The notes under the pieces are model-generated. The model made no database searches, was not told the origin of the DNA, and saw only the letters and a program-made list of their open reading frames with translations. Below are positions 1-13,200 of a stretch of DNA of 64,000 bases, one piece after another; positions within the stretch are counted from its first letter, which is position 1, and each line of letters starts with the position of its first letter. The position numbers and the translations under genes are program-made. The DNA is from Luscinia megarhynchos (Eukaryota; Chordata; Aves; Passeriformes; Turdidae): positions 7,734,146 to 7,798,145 of the forward strand of contig JAPFBE010000002.1 of NCBI GenBank assembly GCA_034336665.1, read 5' to 3'.

Positions 1-2142
1 GAAGGCCTTAAAGATTCTCATAAATACATTTATTCCTATGTATTTCCTTCACACAGTAACTTGCAGTCCCTAGTACCATGAAGGCCAAAAGCAGCCATGC
101 CTCCAGGTGTAGTTCCATTTTTTAAATTAAAATTTTCTCCTTTTGGGGGGGGGAGAGTTTTAAAAAATAATACAGTTTCAACTGCAAAACATTTTTAATG
201 CTCTAATTCCAGTTTTGTCTAAAGAGTGCTGCTTGATCAGATTTAACTTGTCTTTATGTTTTTATTTCTTTGGTCTTGTTCAGCACACTATTTAAATATG
301 GTTCTCCTGATATCAAAACTATAATAAAAAAGCATAGATTTTGTCACACTAGAAATGCTAGGCCTCTTATAAAATGGTGTCAAGAAGACACTCACTCAAA
401 CTTTGGCAGAGAAAAGTTCACCACATGCACTAACCACATACCCTGAATATCAGAATAGCCAATAGAAAAAGACATATCTAGGACAAGATTCCAAATAGAC
501 CTCATTGATTCATTACCTACAGACAAGAAAGAAGTGCAAATATTTTAAGGTGATAGCAAGATACCACTACTTCCACTGCTGCCTGTAGGAGCAGGAGTCC
601 AGAACAGACAGACTTTTATGGTCACATCTTATAGACTGATAGAAGTAACCATATTCTAAAGTCTAACCAGTGGCTACTGCTGTTGGTTTGCTTCCCCATT
701 CTGTATTACAATTTAGTTTCTGAGCAGAAGTATATAACCTTTCCCATAATGCTTTCCTTAATTTCACCTTCCATCCCAAAGCTACATTCTGCTGAAGGCA
801 TTCTAAAGTCAGTCAGACATATTTTATCTTTTATAGACTGTGATCATGAAATATTTAAGGATACAGTTTGAAATCTTCAAGTTCATTTGCTATTTGCTTT
901 GCTGATTGTCTCACCAGAAGGGGATAGTATTTTAAAGCTAGCAAGGAAATTTTTATACTTCAGCTGCAGGCTTTAGCAATCTACAGCACACTGATAAAGG
1001 GTGAGTGGAAGGGTTGTATGTGACTCAGAAGAGAAAGAAATAAAATTTTCAGGACTGCTTTCAGGACTCATTCAAATGCAACTCATTTTGATGGACAATA
1101 GGTTTGCAAAAAGTAATGATTAGATTTAAAAGGAGTGAAGCGTTTACTTCCCATTAACTTTTACAGGACTTGAACACTTATCTGTTCTGCCCATCACCGA
1201 ACATCTACCCCAGATACCTAACGGCTGTAGGAGGTTTTGGTTGTTGCTTGGTGATGGGTTTTGGTTTTGATTTGGAGCAGAGGCTTGTAGAGCTGTTTAA
1301 TAAGTGACTCAGCTTCTCTACTCCCTAAAAACTCAAACTAAGTTTTCATGGTCTCCAAACAAGGAGCATGCATTTAAACTTGTTTATACAAGTAGTTCTA
1401 AGCTTATCCACCAAGGTTTGTAAGACAATATGTCCAAGCAGCATTTCTTTCCTTCTCTGTAAACTGCTGTCATTATAAGATCATGAACATTGAGCTTGAC
1501 AAAATCTGTTATATAACTTGTCTTATATATAATAAATATAAATACCCAGTATTACTTTAATAATAATTTAAATAAATACACAGTTTAATTTAAGTAAATA
1601 CCCAATATTACTTTACCATATGCAACCCTAGAGGGGTTCTGGTGTTCTAAACATTCACTGTCAGTATTAATTTGCATCCTCAGAGTTCAAACACTTTGGA
1701 TCTTCACTTCCCCACCGTTCTTCAAGCCCTGTCTCTAGAATCATGTGAACAGGTGGAAAAGCACATCTCAGTGCAACATGAGCTAGCTGTTTTGTCCTAC
1801 AGGTGTGTAACATGACAACAGGATCCACAAGCACTTGCACAATGCAGATATTGTTAACATGTAAGAGCCTAGGAAAACAACGACAAACAAAGTAAGATAA
1901 TGCTGAATAAATGATTAAACGTGATTTTTTTTAAAACACAGAAGAGGAAGAGACACGGCATTTTATTTCACCTTCACACACAAAGAAAGGATTATCTGGC
2001 GTCATCTAAAACTAAGTTACTTTATTTTCTTTGTTCAACATGAGGTTTTCACCCTGCAGGTGAAGTGGCAAATTAAAAAGGAAAAGAAACTATTATTACC
2101 CACCTCTCTTTGAAACCTCAATTTCATAATTTCTTCGAGTTC
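1..2142. other. Intergenic, nothing recognised
   Basis: AT-rich sequence with one short AT-rich direct repeat. No exon with conserved protein content and no named element. Confidence 0.7.
1540..1615 (+). repeat. AT-rich direct repeat, period 56
   Basis: AAATACCCAGTATTACTTTA (1540-1559) recurs with one change at 1596-1615, with more AT-rich sequence between them. Confidence 0.85.
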
Positions 2143-2628
2143 TGTGAATAGTTGATGAACGGATTCAGTGACTGGCAGGGAATCCAAGTCTTTTATTCAA
2201 GAAATTAGCTGGTTTTATACACTTTCTCAAGGCACAGTATTTCCTTACATAGTAATTCTCAGTACATGACCTATCTCATGAGTTCAAGTCAGCAGCCGTG
2301 TTCCAAATGTCCTTCTGTGGGGTGATGACACACTGTTCACCTGTCAGTCAGCTTCCAGCAGAGTTCTATCCTGCAGGCTCTGCCCTGTGAGCCTCCTCAC
2401 CCCGAGGTCAGGCAGAGACAAGCCTCTCTGTGCTGCCATGTGCTCCTTTGTGCTGCCATGTGCTCCTTTGTGCTCCCATGTGGTTCTGCAGGTTCATTCC
2501 ACTGCCCACAGCTCAACCCCATCCCGTCTCTGCCCACACAGTTCCACTAAAAGCCTGAAAATTAAATTGACCCCACACTACATACCAATGTTCTTACAAA
2601 GATGGATCTATGTCCAGCTTTTATCACA
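2143..2628 (-). mobile_element. Possible solo LTR
   Basis: Ends look like TGTGAATA...TTATCACA, a short inverted pair. On minus it contains GAATAAAAGACTTGG (AATAAA near 2190), a plausible poly(A) signal close to the 3' end. No target duplication is visible. It could instead be another type of old repeat. Confidence 0.4.
2431..2487 (+). repeat. 20-bp tandem duplication
   Basis: TGCTGCCATGTGCTCCTTTG occurs twice in tandem (2431-2450, 2451-2470), followed by a diverged partial third copy. Inside the possible LTR. Confidence 0.95.
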
Positions 2629-3772
2629 CTGAAATATGTCAAAGTAATTTCTAAAGGAGAAGAAGGAAAAAAGAGGGAAGGATTAAAGAAAAAAAAAAAA
2701 ATAACAGCAACCAAATTATGTCCCTCTTCTTAAAATTTGTCACTTGAAAAAAAAAACACGGGCAGCTATATCTGCTTCAATTGGTTTTTTCCATCTTAAA
2801 TTCTGCTTTTATTTTAAGATTGTGCAGGAGCTGCCTACATCTACTAAACATTTGTGTTGGATTTTGCTGTGGAATAACAATGTTAAAAAGATGTGTAGCT
2901 ACTTACAACAGGGCAGATGGCTGGACTGTTTTGGCAGACTGCACAGGGATGTAGGGAATGACCTTGAAGTAATAGTAGTAAATAAGTTGACCTTGAAGTC
3001 CTAGGAGTAAATACGTACTGTAAGTAAGTAGTGGCCCCTGTTTTATTACAGAATAGGCATGATGTCCACTTAATTTTAAAAAACACTATTCTCAAAAGAG
3101 AAAAAAATAGGTGTTAGGGGAATAAACTGGAATGATGCAGGGACTAAGAGGATATAATATGTAAGATTTTCTATGCTTGCATTGTTTAAACTACTCCTAG
3201 AACAAAGGTTCAACCTTGAACGTACTTCAGTCCAAACTCTTTACATTGCCAGTGCTGGACTTAAGACCTCATTCCTTGTCCAGGTTTCTCTTCATTGAAC
3301 TAATATCCCAGCTTTATGTAGTGCTAATATAGCCGTATCACTGCCAAAATTTTACCATCAACCTCCATTAACATGTATGGTCACCACTTCAGCATATACC
3401 AATGCATGGAGTTCCACACTGTATATTTTGCTTGTGACAAAGTAGATTTCAAGAGATCTGTCATGACTTCACCTCCCTTTAAAGAGAACAGGTGAACCTG
3501 TTTGATTTGGTGACTCAGCAAACCAGAAAAACAACCATTCATGCAGTAGCAAAGCCTAAGCAGCTCTCAGTGGTTTGGTATATTTTATATTGTAGGAGTC
3601 CAGAGTATTCCTCTGGCTTCCCTGGGAGGCTCAAGACCCCCCTGGCGGGGTCCCCAAAGACGCTCAAATGAGACCTAGGTGTCTCAGGGGCTGGATTTAG
3701 CTTCTTGGAACAATTTACCAACATTGAGAGAAGAAATGAAAGCTGCAAAAATAGATAGAGTGTAAATTAGAC
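2629..3772. other. Intergenic, probably old repeat debris
   Basis: No gene recognised. 3590-3770 has a moderate-GC patch next to the LTR at 3773 that might be the tail of its provirus, but the evidence is too thin to call. Confidence 0.6.
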
Positions 3773-4234
3773 TGTTAGAATGTAGAATAAGTAGATTTCT
3801 AGAATGTTTCTATTAAGGGGTTTGTGGCCAAGATGGAGAAATTGGGGTGTGGATACTTCTTCCTCCTTATTCTCCGTGTCATCCATGCTGGGTGACATGC
3901 TGGCACTTTTAGATTGGATGAGGACAGAGCTGGACCATGTAACAAGATTGTATTGTATTGGGGGTCATTTGTAAATACCTAGTACGTAACTTAGACTATA
4001 AAAGATAAGTCCTGCCTCTGCCAGGCAGATTCTGCCTTGGACGTCTAGCAAGCAGACCACTGTTCGCTGGACGAAGCATTCCTGAGATAAGAAAGAATAA
4101 ACAACCATGAAAACCTCTAAGAACAGCCTCCTGCAGTCTCTCATCAGCGGGCATCGGAAAGAGCTGGGTTCCAAACCATCTGTATGTCCTCCAGAGGTGA
4201 TCTCAGGTCTAAGGAGGCACCTCGGGCTGTGACA
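3773..4234 (+). mobile_element. Retroviral-type LTR with TATA box and poly(A) signal
   Basis: Candidate ends TGTTAGAATG and GGGCTGTGACA. Inside are CTATAAAAGA (3996-4005) and AATAAA (4096-4101), about 100 bp apart as expected for the U3-R-U5 layout in plus orientation. No matching duplication flanks it (TAGAC left, TTATA right), so the ends are approximate or one flank was lost. No provirus interior is clear next to it. Confidence 0.65.
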
Positions 4235-4984
4235 TTATATCATGTATGTTCATCTAGCAGAGTTACTGGCGTCCTTCATTCTGCCCTCAATAGAAATCTT
4301 AATGCCGCAAGACAGTAACTATTATAGAAGTATTATTCAGCCCCAGTGCACAAAACAGCAATCACATTAGTGTATATTGCAGACAACAAAATTCTTATCT
4401 GTGATAACTACCTGGAATGAGGCACCTTGGGGTAACTTCTGAGTCAGTCACTGGTTTTAGTGCCTGCAGAGTTGTACCCGCTAATCAATGGCTTGCCATT
4501 CCTCAATCTCACCACACTGGGGAGGACCACAATGCCACCTTTCTTCCCACACTCCTTCATTTTGTCTATTTTCCATGCTTCCAGGAGCACTGTTGCATGC
4601 TATCTTCTTATTAGCTTCTTTCATGCCTTCATCCTACACAATCTTGTCCTCACACTTCTTTCTACTTTGGATAGAAACCACTGAGGTACTAGTGAGGGCT
4701 CTGTGTAGAGTTTATTTGCAGCCATTTTGTCCCATGTCTCCCCCTGACTCATTTGTTTCCCTCAATGAACAGTACCATTCTCTGGACTGCAAGAATTCAG
4801 CTGCTTATCAAACAACAGAAGAAAAAAGCAAGAAAATTACCTGGCTTTTATTTCAGGCCATTTCACAGATAGAAATCCCTAACATCCAAATTTCAAGTTT
4901 TCAGTAGCTTTCTGCTCCCTAGTCAAAGTACTCACCAGCAGAGGAATGTTAATACCCAGTTATATGCTTTCTTCATATCACAGG
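4235..4984. other. Intergenic between two LTRs
   Basis: Contains a 139-codon open frame (4488-4907) with no family resemblance and no splice or start context. I treat it as chance. No named repeat. Confidence 0.65.
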
Positions 4985-4989
4985 CCTTC
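4985..4989. repeat. Left target-site duplication CCTTC
   Basis: Immediately left of the LTR's TG; identical to 6049-6053. Confidence 0.8.
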
Positions 4990-5782
4990 TGTCTTGGTTT
5001 GAAAGAGAGGTATCTGCTGAGGAAGGCAGGATCCTCCCTTGGAATGGAAAATGTGAACCTCTTCCCTCCAAATTATTGTAATTTTGAAATTAAGGGGCTC
5101 TCAGGCAAAGATATGAGAAAGGGGATTAACAGTTCTTTACTAGGGTGTTTGATAAAGCAAACAACAACAACTGCAGCACTAACAACAAACAAACACCCCA
5201 TGCGCAGCCCCAGCCTTCTCTGGGCTGTGGGGCGCTCTCCCCTCTGGTGCAGTTCCGGTCACAGCCGCCAGGGGCGCTGGTGGCTCCCGGCCGGGCAGGG
5301 CGGCTGCGATGATTCCCCCGCGCCTGCAGGGGGCGCTGTGGCGCGGCTCGGCAGCACACGGCGATGGCGGCTCGGCCCAGATGGGAAGGGATGGGAGAGA
5401 GGATTTGCTTCACAAACCCCTGGAGCAGTCGGTCCCGGTGCCCCAGCAGGACTTGGGAGCAGCAAGCTGGGAGGGCAGGATGTCTCGGCAGGCAGGGGTT
5501 GTGGGGCTACAGTGCAGCGAAAGTGCAGAGCAAGGCTGAAGAAAGAGCAGGGACAGCTCCCAGCAGGGCAAGGAGAGGCGAGCTCAGGATCCCGGGCACC
5601 CGAGCAGATGGTGATGGGTCCTTTTTTTTTTTAGTGGGGTGGGTGTTAATATGGTCCCAGTTCTGTGACTGCTCTCACAAGCAGAGGCTCACCCCACAGA
5701 AGAAGCAGCTCTGGGCTGGGCTCCAGCAGTGGCAGCAAATTCCTTTCCCCAAGCTGAAGCTCTGACCATCTTCCTCTGAAGC

Positions 5783-5817
<35 letters not shown>

Positions 5818-6048
5818 AGCTGCCCCAGCTCCGTCTTTTGTCTTTTATGAGCCCAATCCAGGAGGTATCTCTGCCCCTCAGAGAGAAACTCCCAGATAAG
5901 AGAAGTGCAACCAGATGCCCTCCTCTTCCGAGCTTGGCCGCTTCTTTTGTTTTTCATAAGTACCCAGTCATTAGTGTTTCCTAGCAACTTATGGGGAAAA
6001 AATCCATAAGTAAAATGGAACAAAAAGAAAGGAACCTAACCCCCAACA
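4990..6048 (-). mobile_element. Solo LTR of an endogenous retrovirus with perfect 5-bp target duplication
   Basis: Starts TGTCTTGG and ends CCCAACA (TG...CA ends), with CCTTC at both 4985-4989 and 6049-6053. 1059 bp. Minus orientation is preferred because CATAAAAGAC (about 5842-5850) gives a TATA box and the minus-strand end reads AAACCAAGACA, typical of bird LTRs. A GA microsatellite (5783-5818) and a GC/CpG-rich core (about 5200-5610) lie inside. A 5-bp duplication fits ERVL-type integration. Open frames in the core are not genes. Confidence 0.85.
5783..5818. repeat. (GA)n microsatellite inside the solo LTR
   Basis: About 36 bp of GA repeats with one A interruption, just downstream of the LTR's TATA-like box on the minus strand. 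Confidence 0.95.
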
Positions 6049-6053
6049 CCTTC
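6049..6053. repeat. Right target-site duplication CCTTC
   Basis: Immediately right of the LTR's terminal CA; identical to 4985-4989. Confidence 0.8.
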
Positions 6054-6898
6054 AGCAGAAAGTAGTATTATTTATCTGATATTACACGGTAACCTCCAGT
6101 TATCACAATTTTTATATAAATGCTACAATTGTCCCCCAATCCCTATAAATCTATCCTTCACTGTAGTAAAGATTAAAGTCTCTTTGTAGCTGATCTTTAG
6201 CACCTGGGAGAGACATGCACTTTTTTTTTTTTTTTTGGTAAATTCCCTTTCTTTTACCAACCTCAATCTTTGGAGATTTGCAGTGGTACAGAATGGAAAT
6301 GTCTGTCTTACATAGAGCCTCAAATTCCATCAGCAACAAAATCTGGAAAAAAAGCTTGAAAAGTGAACACCAAAAGCTAAAATACAAGCTGGACAAGAGG
6401 AGCCACTGGGTTTTCAATCATCTCTAAACCAGCCTTGTTATTTTAGGTACTGTTTTTCTAGCTATTGACTAGCTGAAGGTCAGGTTATATGGTAGCAGCA
6501 GGAACCAGCAGCGTGGCCACTGTGCAGTGCTTCACGAGACAATCTTGATGCTGTGCAACATCAACAGCAAAACAGACAGATCTATGGTACAAGACATACA
6601 ACCACAGAGAGAACAATCCTAAAATGGCTTGGAAGGCACTAGGTAAACATTGCACTCTGTTTCCCAATACATAATACATAACTGTGAAAGAGCCTACACT
6701 GACATTTATCAGTCAAGTTTACTGGACTCTAGGCCATTGAGAGGAACTATGTTTTTGCTATTGTAAAGCTGTTGAGCATTTGGAGGGAATTACTGAAGAA
6801 CTAGTTCAGTTTTCTGCTTCTTATGAACTGTGATGCTAGTTATATGAAAAACAAAACAAAACAAAAACCCTGCCCAAAAAAAAACCCATGAGAAAGTC

Positions 6899-7254
6899 TC
6901 AAAAATTAAGAACTTCTTCAAATATATAGAAAGGAGGACAATACAGATGCATAGGTTGCCTTGTCCATTTTTTCTTTTTCACTACTAGAGTAATTATTGT
7001 AGTTGCTGTAATTTGAGTCCCTGTCTCAGCTATAGTATCCTCAAAGGCAGTTTGGGTTCCTGCCTCAGCTGCAGTCCTCTGAGAGTGCTGAGCTGTGTCC
7101 CAATAGGCACAGTGGCCAGGCCCCAGCACAGGGTGAGAAGCGGCTGATTTTCATTGCAGTTGGCAAGGCACCTTTCTATCAGGGGATGCATCTGTTTGCC
7201 AGGGTTGATCACCTGTTCAGGTGTAAAGTCACAGAAAAAAGGAGAGCCTATCAC
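6899..7254 (-). pseudogene. Endogenous retrovirus gag-like remnant, frameshifted
   Basis: The minus strand shows IGSPFFCDFTPEQVINPGKQ then LANCNENQPLLTLCWGLA in one frame, continuing as AAEAGTQTAFEDTIAETGTQ in another frame. The GTQT-type repeats after a CWGLA-like segment resemble the gag leader region of bird ERVs as I remember it. The frame change and small size make it a dead fragment. A decayed cellular retrocopy is the alternative. Confidence 0.45.
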
Positions 7255-10200
7255 TTTTTGTCCAATATTTAAATAGTTTTGGATTATTTAATAGTTTAGC
7301 ATAACAGAGGTAAATTAAATCTTAGAGAATAAGAACAAGAAAGTATTCTCAATGTAAACAAAATCCAGAAAGGAGAGACAAAAGAGGCATGCATTTAAAA
7401 GTCCCTCAAATCATATAGAGGTTCAGCAACACCCTTCTAATGAAAAAGACCTTCTAATCAAATAGAAAAATTCCCTAACCATTGAAGAAGTAGGAATATT
7501 AAGACTTATATTAAGCTAGTAAACAAATAGTAGAACTCCATAAATGTTTATAGCTATCTATTATTTCATTTGTATTCATCAACACACAATCATCAAGCCA
7601 GATTTTGCCTGTTTGAGAAGAACAGATTACAGCAAACCATACCTAGCCTTATTTAACCATATTTTAACGAAACACATTGTCCTTAGATGCCCTGAGTTCA
7701 GTATACAACCATCTCATTGCTATTGTTGCCTTGGATACAAGAACTGCTTTGAATCAATTTGTTAATTAAGGATTTGAGCTTGGATAACTCTTTGCATTCT
7801 GGCTTCAATCCAGCAAAGCACTTAATGCACCTGCACTCTTTAAGCACTAAAATGGTTTCAACAAAAGTATGACAACTTAAGACTTTGGAGTTCTATTGCT
7901 TGCCTAAATCTTGCTGGTTTCGAGCCAGAGCATTCAATACCTTGCAATAAAAGACTCCAATTAAGAATTTTCATTATGAAAATAAGTAGGATAAATGTGG
8001 TACTTTTTTACTAAATTTTTGTAACAGTAAAAAAGCAGAAAAAAAATTAAGTGCTTGCTTCTTAATTTACAGAAGATTTTTACCTGATTAAAAACTTTCA
8101 TACATGACTGTTCATTTAATGCACAAAATCAGCTTTATGGTGTCCAACGCCATATGATGTAAATAAACTAAGTAAACCATATATGTTATTGCCCCATGAC
8201 CCACATAAAAGCACACAGCATTAACAAGAACACACACTGGCTAGGTTCTGTAGAGTGAATTTGCAGTCTTCAGGTCCACAGTATGTTAAAGGATTACTGA
8301 GTTTACCAACAAATTTTATAAATTATAAGATTCATTGCAAATTATCTGCAAATTTTAATGTGAAACAGAAGCTTTCTCCAACATCGTTGTCTTAAGATTG
8401 TTTGACCCTTATCCCTTACAGTTGAAGCTGAACAAAAATGATCCATCGTTATCAACGTAGGAGATCAAGTGTAATTATTGGGGGTTTTTTGCTAAAGAGA
8501 ATTGGAGTGTAACCATGGCAATGGGGGAAGAAAAAAACCTCACAGTAGTAGAGAGGTCTAACTAGAAGGTCTTAGACCACTCTGCAGAAGAGCAGCCAGG
8601 TTGGGTTCTACATTGCTCACACTCCCCATTTCTTTGAACCCAGGGCTAATGTTGCCTTCCCTTCCCAGGAGATATAGCCTCACTCTGCCCAGGGGCTTTC
8701 ACTGGGACAGAAGATAATGAGTAACCAGCTGGAGTAGTTCAGGGCACTACTGGAACTGAAGCTCAGGTATGTCAGCTGCTGAATTTTCCACTATGAGCAG
8801 TCAATCCGCCCTTCACAGGCAACAGGCCTTTCTTCCCACCTAGGGTGGAACATTAGGATATAAAGATGTAGTGCTTGGCCCCTGGGTTTTCTCCTCAGTT
8901 GAGCTGGACACACATTCTAAAAGCAGTCAGTGGAAGGAAGAATTAGGATTTCATCACATTTGTCACACCAACACAGCAAATCCCCTTACCACACTCCATG
9001 CTCATGGCCAAATGAAGAATATCCACTGCCCAGCCTCTTTTCTTCCTCACTCCTTTAAATAATGGCTGAATTGGCCAGATAAGCTTTTTGAGTCCAATTA
9101 TACTCTGCCTTGAACCGTGTAATTGACTTTCTGAAAGGGTTACTGTTGTGCTTGAAAGCATTCCAAATGAAGTGGCACAAGTGAAAGTGCTCTGTAGCCC
9201 TCACGAGAGCAAAAATTCAAGTCTGGGTAGCAGACACTTTGAGAGTCTTCTCTGACATCCTTTAATATATAACAGAGATAGCAATGCTTGCCTAGTGAGG
9301 AGGGATGCTATGTGCGTTTGGAAAACAATCCAAGATCCCAGCAGGTAATACATTTTTTTTTTTAAATGTATTTATAGACAAAGAAAATATTTTTTCATTT
9401 CTCTCCTAATCTCTGCCAAAATAAATTTCAAACAGAGTTCCCTCACTCTGTCCTTGCATTTTTTTAAGTTCGATGTTCTCTGAAGAGCATAGAAAACCCT
9501 GACATATGGGAAAAATCGAGAACATAATAGGAAGTAACTTCTCCCTCTCTCTGTCTTACTGAGAACTAAATAAAACCAGGAGAATAACATCTATAGACCA
9601 ATTAATAGGCTGAAGCTACTCACAAGGGACCAGTCATAGTTTAAGCAAACAATTCCTGTTTTACACTCTGGAGGACCATTAGCAAAAAGCTGCATTCAAC
9701 TTTTACCATTCTCTTTTCAGCTGTTTAACTGCCACACACTGAAATACCTCTGCCAGCTCTAAGAAAGGAATTCAGACAGATCAAACTGGAATTTACTAAT
9801 TAGTTTACAGATGAGGGGATCCCAAGTGGTCCATTCAGGAAGCCCAAATTATTCCTGGGATGTGTCCACCTTTTAACTGCTCAGCCTCACCCACACAAAA
9901 TAACTTCATCTGTTTTCTCAGCTCCCAGATTGGCCATAACTCTCCACCTTAGACTCTGCCCAGTGTGTAGCCAGTTCTCACATCTCAGAGATGGAGAGGC
10001 TTAGGCATTAATAGCATGCAGACACAGACCAAGCCTGTGGCCACTGATCTGCCATGTGCCAGTGTTCCTCCCTTCAGTGGCTTCAGCCCCAAGAACTGGC
10101 CAAACCACAGGCTGCCCCTTGTCTGCTACACAGGCACAATTCTCTCTAGAGCACCAGAGGTCTGCCCTCAAGCTTCTTGTACATTGCTATTCCAAAAAAG

Positions 10201-13200
10201 GCACAGAACAAGGGAAGACGAGGAAGGACATAAGACACAGACAAGGCTGCATAGAGAAATTTTAGAAGTTCTATCCTGTTCTGTTTCCTGCCATGTTTTT
10301 ACTGCTTTTCAGTGCTGAAGAATCTTCCTGTAACCCTTTTACTAGTTCATTTTGTACAAGAGAAAGGGAGAGAAAAACTGCCAGCAGATAGTATTATTCA
10401 GAGCACTAGATGTTCTGCAAGTTCTGATTTCTTCATTAATGAGTAGTGTATTCAGGTAGTAGCAGACTACAACATTTTTTCTTTCTGAGAAAAAAGGGTA
10501 TTTAAAGGATATTTAATTCATCAGAAAGTCTTTCCTGTTTATGTGTACCAATAGGAATATAAACAGTTGAACACCAGGTGTTAGTGGAAGAATTAATTAT
10601 TTACTTGGTTTATGAATTCAGTTATCAGCATTTTCAAAGAGAGGAGCTAACTATTTTGAATGACTAGGGGACAGGGAAAAAACAGCAAAACAATAGTTAA
10701 AATCATTAAATTATTCCTATTATATTCTTCTATTTAAGTCACTTGTGAGACATGAGTGAGAAACTGATCAGAGATCTCTACCAGTTCTTACCTGGCCTGT
10801 GAGCTGCTTCCAAACAAAAACCATGCTGTGAAGATTAGTGTACTGGGACAAGAAGAGCATTGTAATTGATCGAGATTTTATTTAAAAGATCCAAGACCAC
10901 TGTTTCACAAGACTGTCAAAAAAGACAGTACAATTGCTTGAGGGAAAGCCTCAAGAAAATGTAGTGTCAGTAGAATAAAAAATCATGTATTACATCAGAA
11001 GATATTTTTGAACAGAAAGCTACTTAATAAAAGTCTATGTCTATAATTCCTGTGCATTTCAAAGAGAAAGCTTGTGTGAAACTACAAATATTCCCAAATA
11101 ATCATTTCCTAAACCAAAAAAAGAGAGGTATTGTGCACTTAAAGAAGGCAGAGCTTCTACATATACAAGTAAACATGTGGAAAAGACATGGAAGGTTTCA
11201 CCCATTTTCACCTGCTGCAACCTCCCTTGGTAAATAATCATCTCTCCCTGACAGTGAAACCAGGACAAAGAATTTGGAACTTCAGCCCAATGTGTTTAAA
11301 CAGAAAAGTATTACCTAAAAATAATTCTCAGTAACTACTGTGCAACCAGTACTGATTCTCTTCTTAACTATAAATCCTAACCAATTGCACAAAAATCAAA
11401 ATTAATTTCCCCACTGCTTTTAAAGAGGTATACAAGAATCACGCTATTAAGTTTCACCTGTTTAGAAAAGTGTTTGAAGACATCATATCATAGCAGCGAA
11501 TAAGCCAAGCCTTTAAGAATAATCCTCTTTAAGCATATACAATGTAAAGCTCTGTTAATATGAGAGGATAATCACATGCTTCAGATCTTATGAGATCTGA
11601 AGTCTTTCAAGATCCATAAGGCGATATTTATTTATTTATTTTATATTAAGAAAATTAGATATTTAAGGCAATATAAGTTGGAGCAACGGATCATATATGG
11701 CAGAATGCTGTGATGCCCCAACATTAAGCATTCAGAGCTCCATGCTGGCCTTCTTTATATGTGAATCACATGACTGTACAGCTTGCATTAATGACCATAT
11801 TGCTAGGGAGACCTGAAACTTCTGGGTTATAGCCATCTGTAATAACAAAGACAACCAACTCAAACAAGACAAAGTAGCTGGAGAGAGAGGAGTAACAACC
11901 AAATATGTGCCAAACGTGTGCTAATTGCAAAGAAACATGGCAGAAAGAACATGATGCTGTCCATGGTGATTCTTAGAGGAAAGAATAGCAGATGCTTTGT
12001 TAAAATAAATGGTCCCCAGAGACCATTTTTATTAACTAAATCTATTTTGTAAGCCTAAAGAATAATTTTATATTCTCTAAATATGTATGTAGTGATAAAT
12101 ATAAGAAATTAGCAAAACAAGAATGTTAAAGAACATTGACAAAAGAAGGAAAGGCCAGCCAGGGGGTAATAACAGGCAAGACCATTTTATTCTGGCAGAT
12201 TTTCTCTTGAGAAAAATACTTGAACATGTTGAATTTCAGAAGTAGAGAATGCAAATTTTGATGGTTGACTCCTGGAAGAGAAGGATTAAGTTTTTTTCCA
12301 TAGGAAGGAAAGAGTATAGACCCAGTATTTATAGTACAATTGAGAGGCTGCTCAAAGTACTTAATAACAACTCAAGCTTTCTTGGAACAATCCTTGGATG
12401 CACAGAGTTTTGGAGGTGGAATCAAAATTTCAGTGGTAGTTTCATGGGAAACCCTGCATCCTGACTCTGTGAGACTCAAAGGATTATGTACTTCATAGAT
12501 CTCAGAAGGAAAGTGAAGATAAAAGGCTGTGTGCTGCAATTCAATAGATGCAGTTAAGGGTAGAGCCAGCAACAGCTTTCTCACTTAGCACTTGCATAAG
12601 CTATTTTTTTGTCAAATACTTGCACTTTGGTTGCTGGTCTCTCTAAGAGTTACAAAATATATTTAGCACATATGACTGGCCATTAGAGTGTGCTGCACTT
12701 AAGACTGCACATGGACCAGGAAGGTCAGGAAAACATACATGCATGTAGTTTGAGTGACACTTTCATATTTGGAGAATATGAATTTGCACATTGGGGGATT
12801 GTGTGTTTACACAGCGCTATCTAGTGCTGGTGATGAACAACAACATAGGAAAACTCGACTAGATGGATTTAATAAACAAAATGTACCCTACTTACCAGCA
12901 AACAACTAAATGTAAAGCACCTAAGTCCAAGTCTTTCAAAAAAAATGTACCCAAATATGGAGACCTCACTAGCTTCCAATTTCCAAATTTGTATCTGTGA
13001 AAAAAAATAGCCCTAATTTTTTCTTAAACCCTCTACAATATGAAAAGCAACATTCTGCACTGGAAATTAAATCTCACCTAAAAGTAGGATCACCAACTTT
13101 AATTCTCTCAGAGTCCCAAATCTCCATCAGTTTAAAAAGGATTTTCTGGAAAGCTTAAAGACAGAAGGAATAGGGCATTTTTCTGTGTGAGAAGCGCTTC

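Noticed and set aside
3490..3772. Possible provirus tail upstream of the LTR at 3773
   Set aside because: A short open stretch ends at a TAA near 3764, but a TAG lies close upstream, there is no clear polypurine tract, and no retroviral motif is recognised.
4488..4907. 139-codon open frame
   Set aside because: No family resemblance, no promoter or splice context, low-complexity hydrophobic and Ser/His-rich composition, lies between LTRs.
4999..5634. 211-codon open frame on plus, plus overlapping frames on both strands
   Set aside because: Falls wholly inside the solo LTR. The GC-rich core lacks stops by composition, and several frames are open at once.
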